Positions 45,548-54,458 of a stretch of 64,000 bases of DNA are shown piece after piece. Under the pieces are notes generated by a model. That model saw only the letters and a program-made list of their open reading frames with translations. It searched no databases and was not told the DNA's origin. Made by a program: the position numbers and the translations under genes. The stretch comes from Croceimicrobium sp965228705. Its GTDB lineage: Bacteria > Bacteroidota > Bacteroidia > Flavobacteriales > Schleiferiaceae. The stretch is from the NCBI RefSeq assembly GCF_965228705.1, contig NZ_OZ245832.1, forward strand, positions 124,001 through 188,000. Reading direction: 5' to 3'. Position 1 is the first letter of the stretch. Each line of letters opens with the position of its first letter.

Positions 45548-46888
45548 TCAAAGACCGGTATAATTCTGAGGGCTAATCGCCCGCATTTCGGCTTTTATTG
45601 CTTCACTTACCTCTAGGCTTTCAATAAAGCTGGCGATGGTTTTTGCATTAATTCCTTCATTGGTTCGGGTTAATGCTTTTAAAGCTTCATAAGGTTTAGG
45701 ATAGCCTTCACGACGAAGGATATTCTGGATACCTTCTGCTACTACCGCCCAATTAGCTTCGAGATCGGCTTCCAATGCAGATTGGTTTAAGAGCAATTTG
45801 CCCAAACCTTTCATTGTAGCATTAAAGGCAATTACGGTATGGGCCAAAGGCACGCCAATATTGCGTAGTACCGTACTGTCTGTTAAATCACGCTGCAAAC
45901 GTGAAACCGGTAATTTGGCCGATAGGTGTTCAAACAAGGCATTGGCAATCCCCAGGTTCCCTTCACTATTTTCAAAATCAATGGGGTTTACCTTATGCGG
46001 CATGGCGGATGAGCCCACCTCACCTTCTTTAATGCGTTGTTTGAAATAGTCCATCGAGATATAGGTCCACATATCGCGGTCTAAATCCAATACGATGGTA
46101 TTAATGCGTTTCAGGCAGTCAAATAGCGCTGCTAAATGATCGTAATGTTCAATTTGAGTGGTGGGCCAGGAGTGTTGCAAGCCTAAAATTTCGCCTACAA
46201 ACTGATCACCAAAGGCTTTCCAATCTTGCTCCGGATAGCATAAATGATGGGCATTAAAATTACCGGTAGCCCCCCCAAATTTAGCGGCGAAGGGAATATG
46301 GCGTAATAAGCGCATTTGCTGATCCAAGCGTTCCACAAAAACTTCAATTTCTTTACCTAAGCGGGTAGGAGAAGCAGGCTGACCGTGAGTACGGGCTAAC
46401 ATTGGGATATCGGCCCATTGATCTGCCAATTCAGAGAGGCTAACTACCAAGTCCCCTAAAAGGGCCAGATAGTCTTGCTCAATATATTCTTTCAGCGAAA
46501 GTGGAACTGAAGTATTGTTGATATCCTGAGAGGTTAAACCAAAGTGGATAAACTCCTGATATTTTTCAAGATCCAGCTTTTCGAAATGTTCTTTGATGAA
46601 GTACTCAACCGCTTTTACATCGTGATTAGTGGTTTTCTCAATTTCCTTGATACGCAGGGCATCTTTAATATCGAAATCCAAATAAATATCTCGCAGTTCA
46701 ATAAAGCGAGCACGGTCGAAATTTTGCAGCTGTGGTAAGGGCAATTCGCAAAGTGCGATGAAATATTCAATCTCTACTCTCACCCGATATTGGATCAGGG
46801 CGAATTCAGAGAAATAGTTCCCCAGCTTTTTACTTACTTTGTGATAGCGGCCGTCTACCGGCGAAATCGCGCGTAATTGCTCTTCCAT
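45548..46888 (-). CDS. purB: PurB, adenylosuccinate lyase
   Basis: The 446-residue enzyme cleaves SAICAR and adenylosuccinate in purine synthesis, releasing fumarate. It has the E. coli-type N-terminus AISPVDGRYHKVSK, TNHDVKAVEYF, the catalytic-His region THGQPASPTRLG, and the fumarase-superfamily signature GSSAMPHKVNPIDFENSEGN. It is a cytosolic homotetramer. It is transcribed from its own promoter, divergent from the CysZ-like gene. Confidence 0.97.
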   Translation of the reverse strand: MEEQLRAISPVDGRYHKVSKKLGNYFSEFALIQYRVRVEIEYFIALCELPLPQLQNFDRARFIELRDIYLDFDIKDALRIKEIEKTTNHDVKAVEYFIKEHFEKLDLEKYQEFIHFGLTSQDINNTSVPLSLKEYIEQDYLALLGDLVVSLSELADQWADIPMLARTHGQPASPTRLGKEIEVFVERLDQQMRLLRHIPFAAKFGGATGNFNAHHLCYPEQDWKAFGDQFVGEILGLQHSWPTTQIEHYDHLAALFDCLKRINTIVLDLDRDMWTYISMDYFKQRIKEGEVGSSAMPHKVNPIDFENSEGNLGIANALFEHLSAKLPVSRLQRDLTDSTVLRNIGVPLAHTVIAFNATMKGLGKLLLNQSALEADLEANWAVVAEGIQNILRREGYPKPYEALKALTRTNEGINAKTIASFIESLEVSEAIKAEMRAISPQNYTGL

Positions 46889-46908
46889 TTCCGATTTTAA
46901 ATAAGCTG

Positions 46909-46916
46909 CAAAAGTA
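46909..46916 (-). promoter_or_regulatory. -7 element TACTTTTG of purB
   Basis: On the minus strand TACTTTTG matches TAnnTTTG 20 bases before the purB ATG. The -33 element is not clear. Confidence 0.5.
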
Positions 46917-46926
46917 AGGATTCTCT

Positions 46927-47691
46927 ATGTGGAAATTCTTCCAAAGTCTAGGAATAAGTCTCAAGGCCTACGGACAGGCTCTGCCTCAGATGTTTCGCAA
47001 GGGTTATCGTAGGTATTTAGCCTTGCCAATTTTGGTCTATTTGGCCTTATTAGCTGGTCTTATTTGGTTGATGATGAACAATATTAACCGCTGGCTCAAT
47101 CTAATTTTGGGTTGGTTTGGATACAACCTGGGGGAATTAGAGGCCTACAGTTTTGTGATTGTCATTATCCTTCAGATTCTCATGCTCTTCTTTATGAGCA
47201 GTTTGTTTAAATATGCGGTCCTTATTTTATTGGCTCCATTTATGAGCTTTTTATCGGAAAAGGTGGAAGAGGAGCAAACCGGCCAGTCAAATCCCTTTTC
47301 TTTGGCGCAAATGCTAAAGGATGTATTGCGAGCGATTCGTATAAACCTCCTTAATTTTCTGAGGGAGATGGGCCTCACTATTGTACTCTGGTTATTGGCC
47401 TTTATACCCATAATAGGCTTATTGAGTCCCATTCTCATCTTTGTTTTACAATCCTATTTCTTAGGCTATGGCCTGATGGATTACAATGCCGAACGTTGGC
47501 GTTGGCGCTATGGTAAAACCGAAAGTTGGATGCGCTCAAATAAAGTAGCAGTAACTTCGGTAGGGATGGTATTTCATGCTTTGTTCCTGATCCCTTTCCT
47601 GGGATGGATTTTTGCTCCGGCCTGGTCCGTTATTGCCGGAACCCGGGTAGCCCTGGATTTAGAATCCGCTAATCAGACTTTCAAAGCTTAA
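46927..47691 (+). CDS. CysZ/EI24-family membrane protein
   Basis: The 254-residue inner-membrane protein has the EI24/CysZ layout: an N-terminal amphipathic region, four to six hydrophobic segments (about 30-50, 75-95, 95-115, 150-180, 218-245), and the family's LMDYNAERWRWRYGKTESWMRSN loop before the last hydrophobic pair. CysZ of E. coli is a sulfate transporter; whether this homologue carries sulfate is not known. Its end overlaps the convergent HsdR-N-like gene by 33 bp. Confidence 0.75.
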   Translation: MWKFFQSLGISLKAYGQALPQMFRKGYRRYLALPILVYLALLAGLIWLMMNNINRWLNLILGWFGYNLGELEAYSFVIVIILQILMLFFMSSLFKYAVLILLAPFMSFLSEKVEEEQTGQSNPFSLAQMLKDVLRAIRINLLNFLREMGLTIVLWLLAFIPIIGLLSPILIFVLQSYFLGYGLMDYNAERWRWRYGKTESWMRSNKVAVTSVGMVFHALFLIPFLGWIFAPAWSVIAGTRVALDLESANQTFKA

Positions 47692-48126
47692 GGCTTCAGG
47701 AATGAAACTCAGTTTGTTTTCTTCCTTATTAACCTTGGCCCAATAGGTTTCAAGGCCATTGCTAATTAATAGGTAGGGAACCTGATAATGGAGATTATAG
47801 CGGCAAGCCTGATCAAAGGTTTCCTGGGTGATTTTTACCTGTGGGGCCTTACATTCACCAATCATCAGGGCTTTACCCTTATTGTAAATCAAGAGATCGG
47901 TTCGCTGGGTTTTACCGTAAAGCTTAAATCCGCCTTCTAAGGCAAAGGCCGTGGCCGGATAAGCCAATTCCGTGCGCAGATAATGCACCAAATGCTGGCG
48001 TACCCATTCTTCTGGTGTAAGCACTAAATTCTTTTTTCGGAGCTCGTCCCAAACCCAAATTTGTCCATTCTTCTTCCCCAGCTTTAAGGGGGCAGGAGGA
48101 AGTGCTAAAGGAACCAATTTTTCCAT
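47659..48126 (-). CDS. HsdR-N-like PD-(D/E)xK domain protein
   Basis: The 155-residue protein matches the N-terminal nuclease domain of type I restriction HsdR subunits, with the PD-(D/E)xK pattern TDLLIY, then ECKAP, near residues 75-95. There is no helicase domain, and no HsdM/HsdS lies nearby. Stand-alone copies beside holA are a common arrangement in Bacteroidota, which points to a housekeeping DNA role rather than restriction. A TAnnTTTG element ends four bases before its ATG. It is divergent from holA. Confidence 0.8.
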   Translation of the reverse strand: MEKLVPLALPPAPLKLGKKNGQIWVWDELRKKNLVLTPEEWVRQHLVHYLRTELAYPATAFALEGGFKLYGKTQRTDLLIYNKGKALMIGECKAPQVKITQETFDQACRYNLHYQVPYLLISNGLETYWAKVNKEENKLSFIPEALSFESLISGF

Positions 48127-48130
48127 TTGC

Positions 48131-48138
48131 CAAATATA
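48131..48138 (-). promoter_or_regulatory. -7 element TATATTTG just before the HsdR-N-like gene
   Basis: On the minus strand TATATTTG ends four bases before the ATG at 48126, the same spacing as at plsY and at the sensor kinase. A second TATCTTTG lies at 48173-48180 and could give a normal leader instead. Confidence 0.45.
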
Positions 48139-48218
48139 GAGGCAACCTCCTAGTGAAGGCTTCGTCTAAGCCCAAAGATATGTTATATCTTGCGTCGCCT
48201 TATTTTTCAAGTCTTGGC

Positions 48219-49226
48219 ATGGACTATAGTGCTCTGGTAGCAGAAATTAAGAAAAAGCAATTCCGCCCGATCTATTTTTTGATGGGGGAGGAACCTTTTT
48301 TCATTGATCAGATTAGCAAGCTCATCGAAGATACTGCATTGAGTGAAGAGGAGCGTAGCTTTAATCAAACCGTACTGTATGGATCGGATGTCAATACCTC
48401 ACAGGTAATATCCGAAGCCAAACGATTCCCCATGATGGCGGAGCGGGTGGTGATTATTGTGAAGGAAGCCCAGCATATTCGCGATTTAGACAAACTCGAA
48501 TCTTATGCGATGCAGCCTCAATCCAGTACGGTTTTGGTCTTTGCATATAAGCATAAGAAGCTCGATAAGCGCAAGAAAATTGCCAAGATCTTAGATAAGG
48601 AACATGTCCTTTTTGAGTCCAAGCGCATCTATGATAATCAGGTACCTGGCTGGGTAGAAAAGCTGTTAAAATCCAAAGGCTTTGAGGCCAATCCTAAAGC
48701 TATTCAGATGATTGCGGAAAGCTTGGGAACGGATATAGGTCGGATTTACAGTGAGATCAACAAATTAGCTTTAATCGTTCCCAAGGGAGAAAGTATTGAT
48801 GAGAATACAGTAGAAACTAATATTGGGATCAGCAAGGACTTCAACAATTTTGAGCTTTGCAATGCCATTAATAGTGGAAACTTTGCCAAGGCGATTCGCA
48901 TCCAGAAGTACTTTGAAGCCAACCCCAAGGATAATCCGCTCGTTGTCACCACAGGTATTCTTTTTCGGAATTTCCGCATATTAATGTTAATGGCGCAAGC
49001 AAAGGCTTCTGGCCTGCCCGAGAATCACTTAGCTAAAGAAGCCGGTGTATCTCCCTGGCAAGCAAAGGACTATCTTCCCGCTTTGCGCTTTTTTGATGTG
49101 CGTAGAATTGCCCGAATAATGGGATATTTGCGCGAAACCGATATGAAGTCTAAAGGAGTAAATAATCAGGGTGCCACGGATGGCGACCTGCTTAAGGAAC
49201 TCCTTTTTAAGATTATTTACCAATAG
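48219..49226 (+). CDS. holA: HolA, DNA polymerase III delta subunit
   Basis: The 335-residue clamp-loader subunit opens the sliding clamp during replication. It shows the delta pattern: IYFLMGEEPFFIDQ in place of a Walker A, SEAKRFPMMAERVVIIVKEA, then the AAA lid (LGTDIGRIYSEINKLAL) and the C-terminal collar helices (LFRNFRILMLMAQ, then QAKDYLPALRFF). I start at ATG 48219 (MDYSALV); the frame is open further upstream to 48102, but that part overlaps the divergent gene and is not family-like. The TonB receptor follows after 16 bp. Confidence 0.93.
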   Translation: MDYSALVAEIKKKQFRPIYFLMGEEPFFIDQISKLIEDTALSEEERSFNQTVLYGSDVNTSQVISEAKRFPMMAERVVIIVKEAQHIRDLDKLESYAMQPQSSTVLVFAYKHKKLDKRKKIAKILDKEHVLFESKRIYDNQVPGWVEKLLKSKGFEANPKAIQMIAESLGTDIGRIYSEINKLALIVPKGESIDENTVETNIGISKDFNNFELCNAINSGNFAKAIRIQKYFEANPKDNPLVVTTGILFRNFRILMLMAQAKASGLPENHLAKEAGVSPWQAKDYLPALRFFDVRRIARIMGYLRETDMKSKGVNNQGATDGDLLKELLFKIIYQ

Positions 49227-49242
49227 ACCCTAAACATTCTCG

Positions 49243-51576
49243 ATGAAGAATTTCTCTGCCCTTTTAAGCTTTACCTTATTGATTTGCTCCTTTAGCTTAA
49301 AGGCCCAAAATTTGGGCACAGTTCGAGGATTTGTATATGATAAAGCTACCGAAGAGGCTATTCCCTTTGCCAATGTGGTGATTGAAGGAACCACCAAAGG
49401 GTCAACTGCATCCGACAACGGTTTTTATCAAATCAATGAAGTGAAGCCCGGCAAAGTAAAAGTGGTAGCCAGTTTCTTGGGATATCAAACCGTTACAAAA
49501 GAGATCACGATCAAAGCAGGTTCCCTCGAAAACCTGAATTTTTATCTGGCAGAGTCCAGTGAGATTTTGGATGAGGTTGAAGTATCTGCCGAACGCAAAG
49601 AACGCGATACCAAAGTACTTACCTCCGTTGTAACCTTAGATCCTAAAGAGATTACCCGCTTTTCGGTGGGAGGTGATGCCGACATCGTAAAAGCCGTGCA
49701 AGTTTTACCAGGTGTAGTAACTACCGGAGATCAAGGAGGGCAGCTATACATTCGCGGAGGTGCACCTATTCAAAACCTGATTCTTTTGGATGGAATGATC
49801 ATCTACAATCCTTTTCACAGTATTGGTTTTTTCTCCGTTTTCGACAATGATATTATTCGTTCCGCAGATGTTTATACCGGTGGCTTTAGTGCGGAATACG
49901 GTTCAAGAAACTCTGCCGTAATGGATATTCGCACGCGCTCCGGAAATCGTAAAAAGCTTTCCGGTAAGGTAAGTGCCAGTACCTATACTTCGAAAATCTT
50001 ATTAGAAACACCTCTGGGACCAAAAAACGAAAGAGGCTTTGCGAGTTCTTCCTTCCTCTTGTCAGCTAAAACTTCATACCTCGATCAAAGCTCTCAGCTA
50101 TTTTATCCCTATGTAGAAACGGAGTTCGACGGATTACCTTTCACCTTTACCGATATCTACGCCAAATTTACCAGTCAGGCTGATAATGGTTCTCAGATCA
50201 ATGCCTTCGGATTTAGCTTCGATGATGGAGTGCGCTATGGTTTGCAAAACAGCATCGATTGGCAATCTCAAGGTGCCGGCTTTAACTTCCTGGTTATTCC
50301 CGCAACCTCTAAGGTTTTACTCTCTGGTGATGTGAGTTATTCCTATTATGATATCAACTCGATCGAAGGCGATTTACTGCGTTCTTCAGCTATTACCGGT
50401 TTTAATGGCGGCCTGGACTTCACCTATTTCTTCCGTAAGGCAGATGAATTAAAAGTAGGAATTGAAGCCATTACTTACTCTACCGTTTTTGATGTGGATG
50501 CACCTTTAGGGATTTCAGTAGCCCAGGAAGAGAACACGACCGAATTAGGCACCTACGCCCGTTATCGCTACAGCTCCAATCGTTTAATTGCCGAGCCCAG
50601 TTTACGTTTACATTACTACGGTAGCCAAGCAGAATTGAGCTTCGAACCTCGCTTGGGAATTAAATACAATATTAGCGATTGGTTACGCTTGAAAGCCAGC
50701 GGTGGGTTTTACTCCCAAAACCTGGTAGCCGGTAGTTCCGACCGCGACGTGGTAAACTTGTTCTATGGCTTTTTAAGTGCTATTCCTCAAAGTGATATCC
50801 CATCGACTTTCCGGGGTGAAAAGCTGACCAGTACCTTGCAAAAAGCACAGCATTTGGTTTTGGGTTTTGAAACGGAGATAACTTCCAAATTGACTTTAAA
50901 TATAGAAGGCTATATCAAAGACTTTAACCAAATCACCAACCTGAATCGTAATCAGATTTATGATGAAGGAAGTTATTCAGCTCAGGGAAAACCCGAAATT
51001 TTAATCAAGGACTTTATCGTAGAAAAAGGAGTGGCCCGTGGATTAGACTTCTTATTAAAGTATACGGATAAGAACCTGTACTTATGGATGGCTTATTCCT
51101 TGGGTAAAGTAACTCGTGATGATGGAATTCGTGTATATCATCCCAGCTTTGACCGTCGTCATAACCTGAACTTTGTTGGTAACTACAACTTCGGAAAAGA
51201 TCGCAATTGGCTCTTTAGCTTGCGCTACAACTTCGGAACCGGGTTTCCATTTACTCCTACCCAATTGTTCTACAGTGAGCAGCCATTTGTGGATAGCCGC
51301 GGACAAGCTTCATTGGATTATAATTACACGACTGCAAATGGTCAGGATGGAGTTTTATACGGCGAGTTAAATGCCCGTCGCTTACCTAATTACCATCGGG
51401 TTGATATCAGTTTATCCAAGACCTTTAAATTCGGAGATAGCCAGGAGTTGGAGCTCAGTACAGGCGCCACAAATATCCTGAACTACGAAAACATCTTTTA
51501 CTACGATCGTACCGCTAATAAGCGTGTAAATCAGTTGCCTTTCATGCCAACTGTTTCGGTAAGCTATACTTTCTAA
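49243..51576 (+). CDS. TonB-dependent outer-membrane receptor
   Basis: The 777-residue receptor has a signal peptide (to SLKAQ, about 22), a carboxypeptidase-like regulatory domain (about 28-110, TVRGFVYDKATEEAIPFANV), a plug domain (about 130-230, QLYIRGGAPIQNLILLDGM, then GGFSAEYGSRNSAVMDI) and a beta-barrel ending in aromatic VSVSYTF. It lacks a SusD partner and a TonB-box is not clear. It probably imports a siderophore, vitamin or small substrate; which one cannot be told. It lies close behind holA, and the convergent glycosyltransferase overlaps its stop by four bases. Confidence 0.9.
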   Translation: MKNFSALLSFTLLICSFSLKAQNLGTVRGFVYDKATEEAIPFANVVIEGTTKGSTASDNGFYQINEVKPGKVKVVASFLGYQTVTKEITIKAGSLENLNFYLAESSEILDEVEVSAERKERDTKVLTSVVTLDPKEITRFSVGGDADIVKAVQVLPGVVTTGDQGGQLYIRGGAPIQNLILLDGMIIYNPFHSIGFFSVFDNDIIRSADVYTGGFSAEYGSRNSAVMDIRTRSGNRKKLSGKVSASTYTSKILLETPLGPKNERGFASSSFLLSAKTSYLDQSSQLFYPYVETEFDGLPFTFTDIYAKFTSQADNGSQINAFGFSFDDGVRYGLQNSIDWQSQGAGFNFLVIPATSKVLLSGDVSYSYYDINSIEGDLLRSSAITGFNGGLDFTYFFRKADELKVGIEAITYSTVFDVDAPLGISVAQEENTTELGTYARYRYSSNRLIAEPSLRLHYYGSQAELSFEPRLGIKYNISDWLRLKASGGFYSQNLVAGSSDRDVVNLFYGFLSAIPQSDIPSTFRGEKLTSTLQKAQHLVLGFETEITSKLTLNIEGYIKDFNQITNLNRNQIYDEGSYSAQGKPEILIKDFIVEKGVARGLDFLLKYTDKNLYLWMAYSLGKVTRDDGIRVYHPSFDRRHNLNFVGNYNFGKDRNWLFSLRYNFGTGFPFTPTQLFYSEQPFVDSRGQASLDYNYTTANGQDGVLYGELNARRLPNYHRVDISLSKTFKFGDSQELELSTGATNILNYENIFYYDRTANKRVNQLPFMPTVSVSYTF

Positions 51577-52292
51577 GAGAAGAGATTGTATTTAAGGATG
51601 CAGTAGATCGCGCGGAAGCCATCCTTCCAATTGATCTTTTTTCCTTCGTCGAAAGTTCGACCGTAATAACTGATTCCTACTTCGTAAATACGAATACCTG
51701 GAACCCTAGCTACTTTAGCCGTTACTTCAGGCTCAAAGCCGAAACGGTTTTCACGCAGTTTTAGATCCTGAATAATATCGGTACGGAAAAGCTTATAGCA
51801 GGTTTCCATATCGGTTAAATTCAGATTGGTGAACATATTCGATAAAAAGGTGAGGAACTTGTTTCCGATACTGTGCCAGAAGAAGAGAATGCGATGGGCA
51901 TTTCCACCCATAAAACGAGAGCCATAAACAACATCTGCCACACCTTTTACGGCCGGAGCAAGGAGAATATTAAACTCCCGGGGATCATATTCCAAATCGG
52001 CATCCTGAATAATAGTAAAATCGCCAGTCGCCATTTTAATACCTGTATGTAAGGCCGCACCTTTTCCTTTGTTTACGGAATGAGATTCATAAACTATAGG
52101 GAAGTCATGATGGGATCTTTGATAGCGAAAAATGGCCTCTTCGGTATTATCAGTAGAGCAATCATTCACAACAATTACTTCCTTTTCGATACCATTAATC
52201 AATTCTACTTCTCGAAGTTGATCTAAAATATGATGAATGGTAGCCCCTTCATTATAGGCAGGCACTACGATAGAAAGTTTGCGAATCTCCAT
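51573..52292 (-). CDS. Family 2 glycosyltransferase (dolichyl-phosphate mannosyltransferase-like)
   Basis: The 239-residue enzyme has the GT-A features of family GT2: SIVVPAYNEGATI, NDCSTDNTE, the DADLEYDP metal-binding motif (about 97-104) and a late GFEPEVTAKVA segment. There are no membrane segments, unlike the longer polyprenyl-phosphate enzymes, but the sequence resembles the DPM1 type that loads mannose or glucose on a polyprenyl phosphate. It may act in surface-glycan synthesis. Its stop overlaps that of the TonB receptor gene by four bases. Confidence 0.88.
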   Translation of the reverse strand: MEIRKLSIVVPAYNEGATIHHILDQLREVELINGIEKEVIVVNDCSTDNTEEAIFRYQRSHHDFPIVYESHSVNKGKGAALHTGIKMATGDFTIIQDADLEYDPREFNILLAPAVKGVADVVYGSRFMGGNAHRILFFWHSIGNKFLTFLSNMFTNLNLTDMETCYKLFRTDIIQDLKLRENRFGFEPEVTAKVARVPGIRIYEVGISYYGRTFDEGKKINWKDGFRAIYCILKYNLFS

Positions 52293-52325
52293 TTAGCTCT
52301 CAATTGAAGCGGCTAAAATAGAAAT

Positions 52326-52360
52326 AAAAAAAACCGTCGATGCCAGAGACAAGGACGGTT
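52326..52360 (-). terminator. Intrinsic terminator of the small T9SS gene
   Basis: AACCGTC and GACGGTT form a stem around a 15-base loop. On the minus strand it is followed by a run of T. It lies about 20 bases after the stop at 52382. Confidence 0.8.
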
Positions 52361-52381
52361 TTAATTAAAGTTATAGCCTTA

Positions 52382-52798
52382 TTATATTTTGCGGTATTTC
52401 AGGTTTTTCGTTCCTACTCGAACTACATAAACCCCTTTGGGAAGAGAACGCAAATCAATTTGAGGGTCATTTTTTGCCAGCGGATCAATTTCAGACTCTA
52501 AATAAACACGACCGGCAATATCGTATACGGCAATGCTGTTCGCTTTGTTTTGATCACCTAACTTTACACGAAGCAATCCATCTCCGGGATTAGGATATAA
52601 ACTGGCTTCTTCGAGTTTTACTTCTCCACCATTGCCAAGCAACCCAACTGGGGGTGGTGAGTCTAAGTCGGTAGGATCGGGTTTAGGCGTAGCCTGATAC
52701 TCCGTTTCCGGTTTTACATTAGGTGTAGATTGCGCCTGGGCCGTGGAGAATAGGCCTAAAGCGAATATGGATGCGAGTAAATAGGGAAGCTTTTTCAT
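52382..52798 (-). CDS. Very small T9SS cargo protein, nearly only sorting domain
   Basis: The 138-residue precursor has a signal peptide (MKKLPYLLASIFALGLFSTAQAQ), a proline- and aspartate-rich linker of about 40 residues (KPDPTDLDSPPPVG), and a type A sorting domain from ASLYPNPGDG to the C-terminus. No globular passenger domain is present. It may be a surface signal or a decoy, or merely a small exported peptide. It is divergent from a two-component system. The MLLKTKTLKTNI extension upstream of ATG 52798 precedes the signal peptide and is dropped. Confidence 0.85.
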   Translation of the reverse strand: MKKLPYLLASIFALGLFSTAQAQSTPNVKPETEYQATPKPDPTDLDSPPPVGLLGNGGEVKLEEASLYPNPGDGLLRVKLGDQNKANSIAVYDIAGRVYLESEIDPLAKNDPQIDLRSLPKGVYVVRVGTKNLKYRKI

Positions 52799-52926
52799 AA
52801 TGTTAGTTTTTAGTGTTTTCGTTTTCAATAACAAAGTTCACTTGTATGACAGTTTAAGCCTTGTGGATAGTTGCCTGTCTTCTGTTAAAGAAGCGTTAAA
52901 GGCTAATTTTCAAGGACTAAGCATTA

Positions 52927-52934
52927 TATTTTTG
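52927..52934 (+). promoter_or_regulatory. -7 element TATTTTTG just before the sensor kinase
   Basis: TATTTTTG matches TAnnTTTG and ends four bases before the ATG at 52939, so the transcript may start at the A of ATG. No -33 TTG is seen at the standard spacing. Confidence 0.45.
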
Positions 52935-52938
52935 AGGC

Positions 52939-54456
52939 ATGTCGAGATTTAAACAGAGGGCAGCCAAGCGATTAAATTGGCTGATCTTGCTCATGACCTT
53001 ATCCCTTTTAGGGGTCACCGGAATACAAGCTTACTGGCTTAAAAATGCCTATGATTTAAGAGAGGAGAAATTCGAAAGTGAAGTCGGTCAGGCACTTGCC
53101 GATGTTACGGAGCGATTGGATAATCTTTCTTCCATGCGATTTTTGTTCAACAGCTTTAGTGTTCAACCCTTTTTTAGCGAGAAACTTGCTCCCCATTTGG
53201 GCTTTCCGGGCAATGATAGCCTTATGGGTGATTTGAAGTTAACCATGCGTCTGGGACCAGATACGGTGATTCTCTACAATACGGATCCCGATGATTCTCT
53301 GTTCCGGGCCATAGAAGATCGCAAGGGATTAATCCTCAAAACCCGACCGGATCAAATGATGCGCAAAGGGGCCCAATTGGATATGCTGCTTCGCAAAATG
53401 GTGCGCTTCGAATTAAGCCGCCGCCAAAGTGATAGCAGTTGGATGGATCGAAAAATGCTGGATTCTTTAATCACCTTCGAGCTTAAATCCCGGGGCATTG
53501 ATATTCCCTACGAATTTGCCGTCGCTAATGATAAGGAGATCATTCTTAGTTCCCGTCGTTGGGATCCCAATGATCATCAGCACACCGCTATGCTCTTTCC
53601 GAATGATGTCCTAACTAATGAGATTCTCTCTCTTTCCTTCCCCTCTAAGGCCAATTATATTTTTCAGTCGCTTTGGGTAATGTTATTGGTGTCATTACTC
53701 TTTACCGTATCCATCGTTTACACTTTTTATCGCACCCTTAATTTCTCCCTTAAGCAAAAGCGGATTAGCGACATCAAAACCGACTTTATCAATAATATGA
53801 CCCATGAGTTTAAAACGCCCATTGCCACTATTAACCTGGCGATCGACGCCCTTCGCAATCCAAAGGTAAGAGGTGATAGTCAGCGTATTGAACACTATAG
53901 CAATATGATTAAGCAGGAGAACCAAAGGATGAACCTGCAGGTAGAAAGTGTATTGCGAATGGCTCTTTTGGATAAGCAGGAATTGGATCTTGATTTTAAG
54001 AAAGAAGATGTGATAGAGGTGATTCAGGGTTGCCTGGATCATATTAGCCTGCAATTAGAAAGTAAGGGTGGACGTTTACAGAAATTCTTTAACGAACAAC
54101 ATCGCGAATTGCGAATTGATGCCAACCACCTATCCAATACCATTATTAATATCCTGGATAATGCCATGAAATATTCTGTGGGAGCCCCGGAAATTAAGGT
54201 GGTCACTGAAAGCACTCAGAATCACTTTATTCTGATAATCAGTGATAAAGGGATGGGGATGACTAAAGAAGAACAGAAACATATTTTCGACCGTTTTTAT
54301 CGAGTAAGCGCCGGAGACCTCCATAATATTAAAGGGCATGGTCTTGGATTAAGCTACGCGAAAGGAATTGTAGAATCCCATGGCGGACGAATAGAAGTAG
54401 AAAGCGAAAAAGGAAAAGGCAGTAAGTTTTATATCTACCTACCAATTAATGCATAA
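52939..54456 (+). CDS. RprX-like sensor histidine kinase
   Basis: The 505-residue membrane kinase has membrane segments at about 13-32 and 240-262 around a periplasmic sensing domain of about 200 residues. HisKA follows with phosphoacceptor H289 in NNMTHEFKTPIATIN, then HATPase_c with the N box (NTIINILDNAMKYS), DKGMGMT, FDRFYRV and GHGLGLSYAKGI. The N-terminal pattern (LLGVTGIQAYWLKNAYDLREEKF) resembles RprX of Bacteroides and Porphyromonas. It passes phosphate to the OmpR-type regulator encoded two bases downstream. The signal is unknown. Confidence 0.93.
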   Translation: MSRFKQRAAKRLNWLILLMTLSLLGVTGIQAYWLKNAYDLREEKFESEVGQALADVTERLDNLSSMRFLFNSFSVQPFFSEKLAPHLGFPGNDSLMGDLKLTMRLGPDTVILYNTDPDDSLFRAIEDRKGLILKTRPDQMMRKGAQLDMLLRKMVRFELSRRQSDSSWMDRKMLDSLITFELKSRGIDIPYEFAVANDKEIILSSRRWDPNDHQHTAMLFPNDVLTNEILSLSFPSKANYIFQSLWVMLLVSLLFTVSIVYTFYRTLNFSLKQKRISDIKTDFINNMTHEFKTPIATINLAIDALRNPKVRGDSQRIEHYSNMIKQENQRMNLQVESVLRMALLDKQELDLDFKKEDVIEVIQGCLDHISLQLESKGGRLQKFFNEQHRELRIDANHLSNTIINILDNAMKYSVGAPEIKVVTESTQNHFILIISDKGMGMTKEEQKHIFDRFYRVSAGDLHNIKGHGLGLSYAKGIVESHGGRIEVESEKGKGSKFYIYLPINA

Positions 54457-54458
54457 AA

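Noticed and set aside
47659..48126. HsdR-like nuclease domain as part of a restriction-modification system
   Set aside because: There is no helicase domain and no methylase or specificity gene, and the stand-alone gene beside holA is a usual Bacteroidota arrangement.
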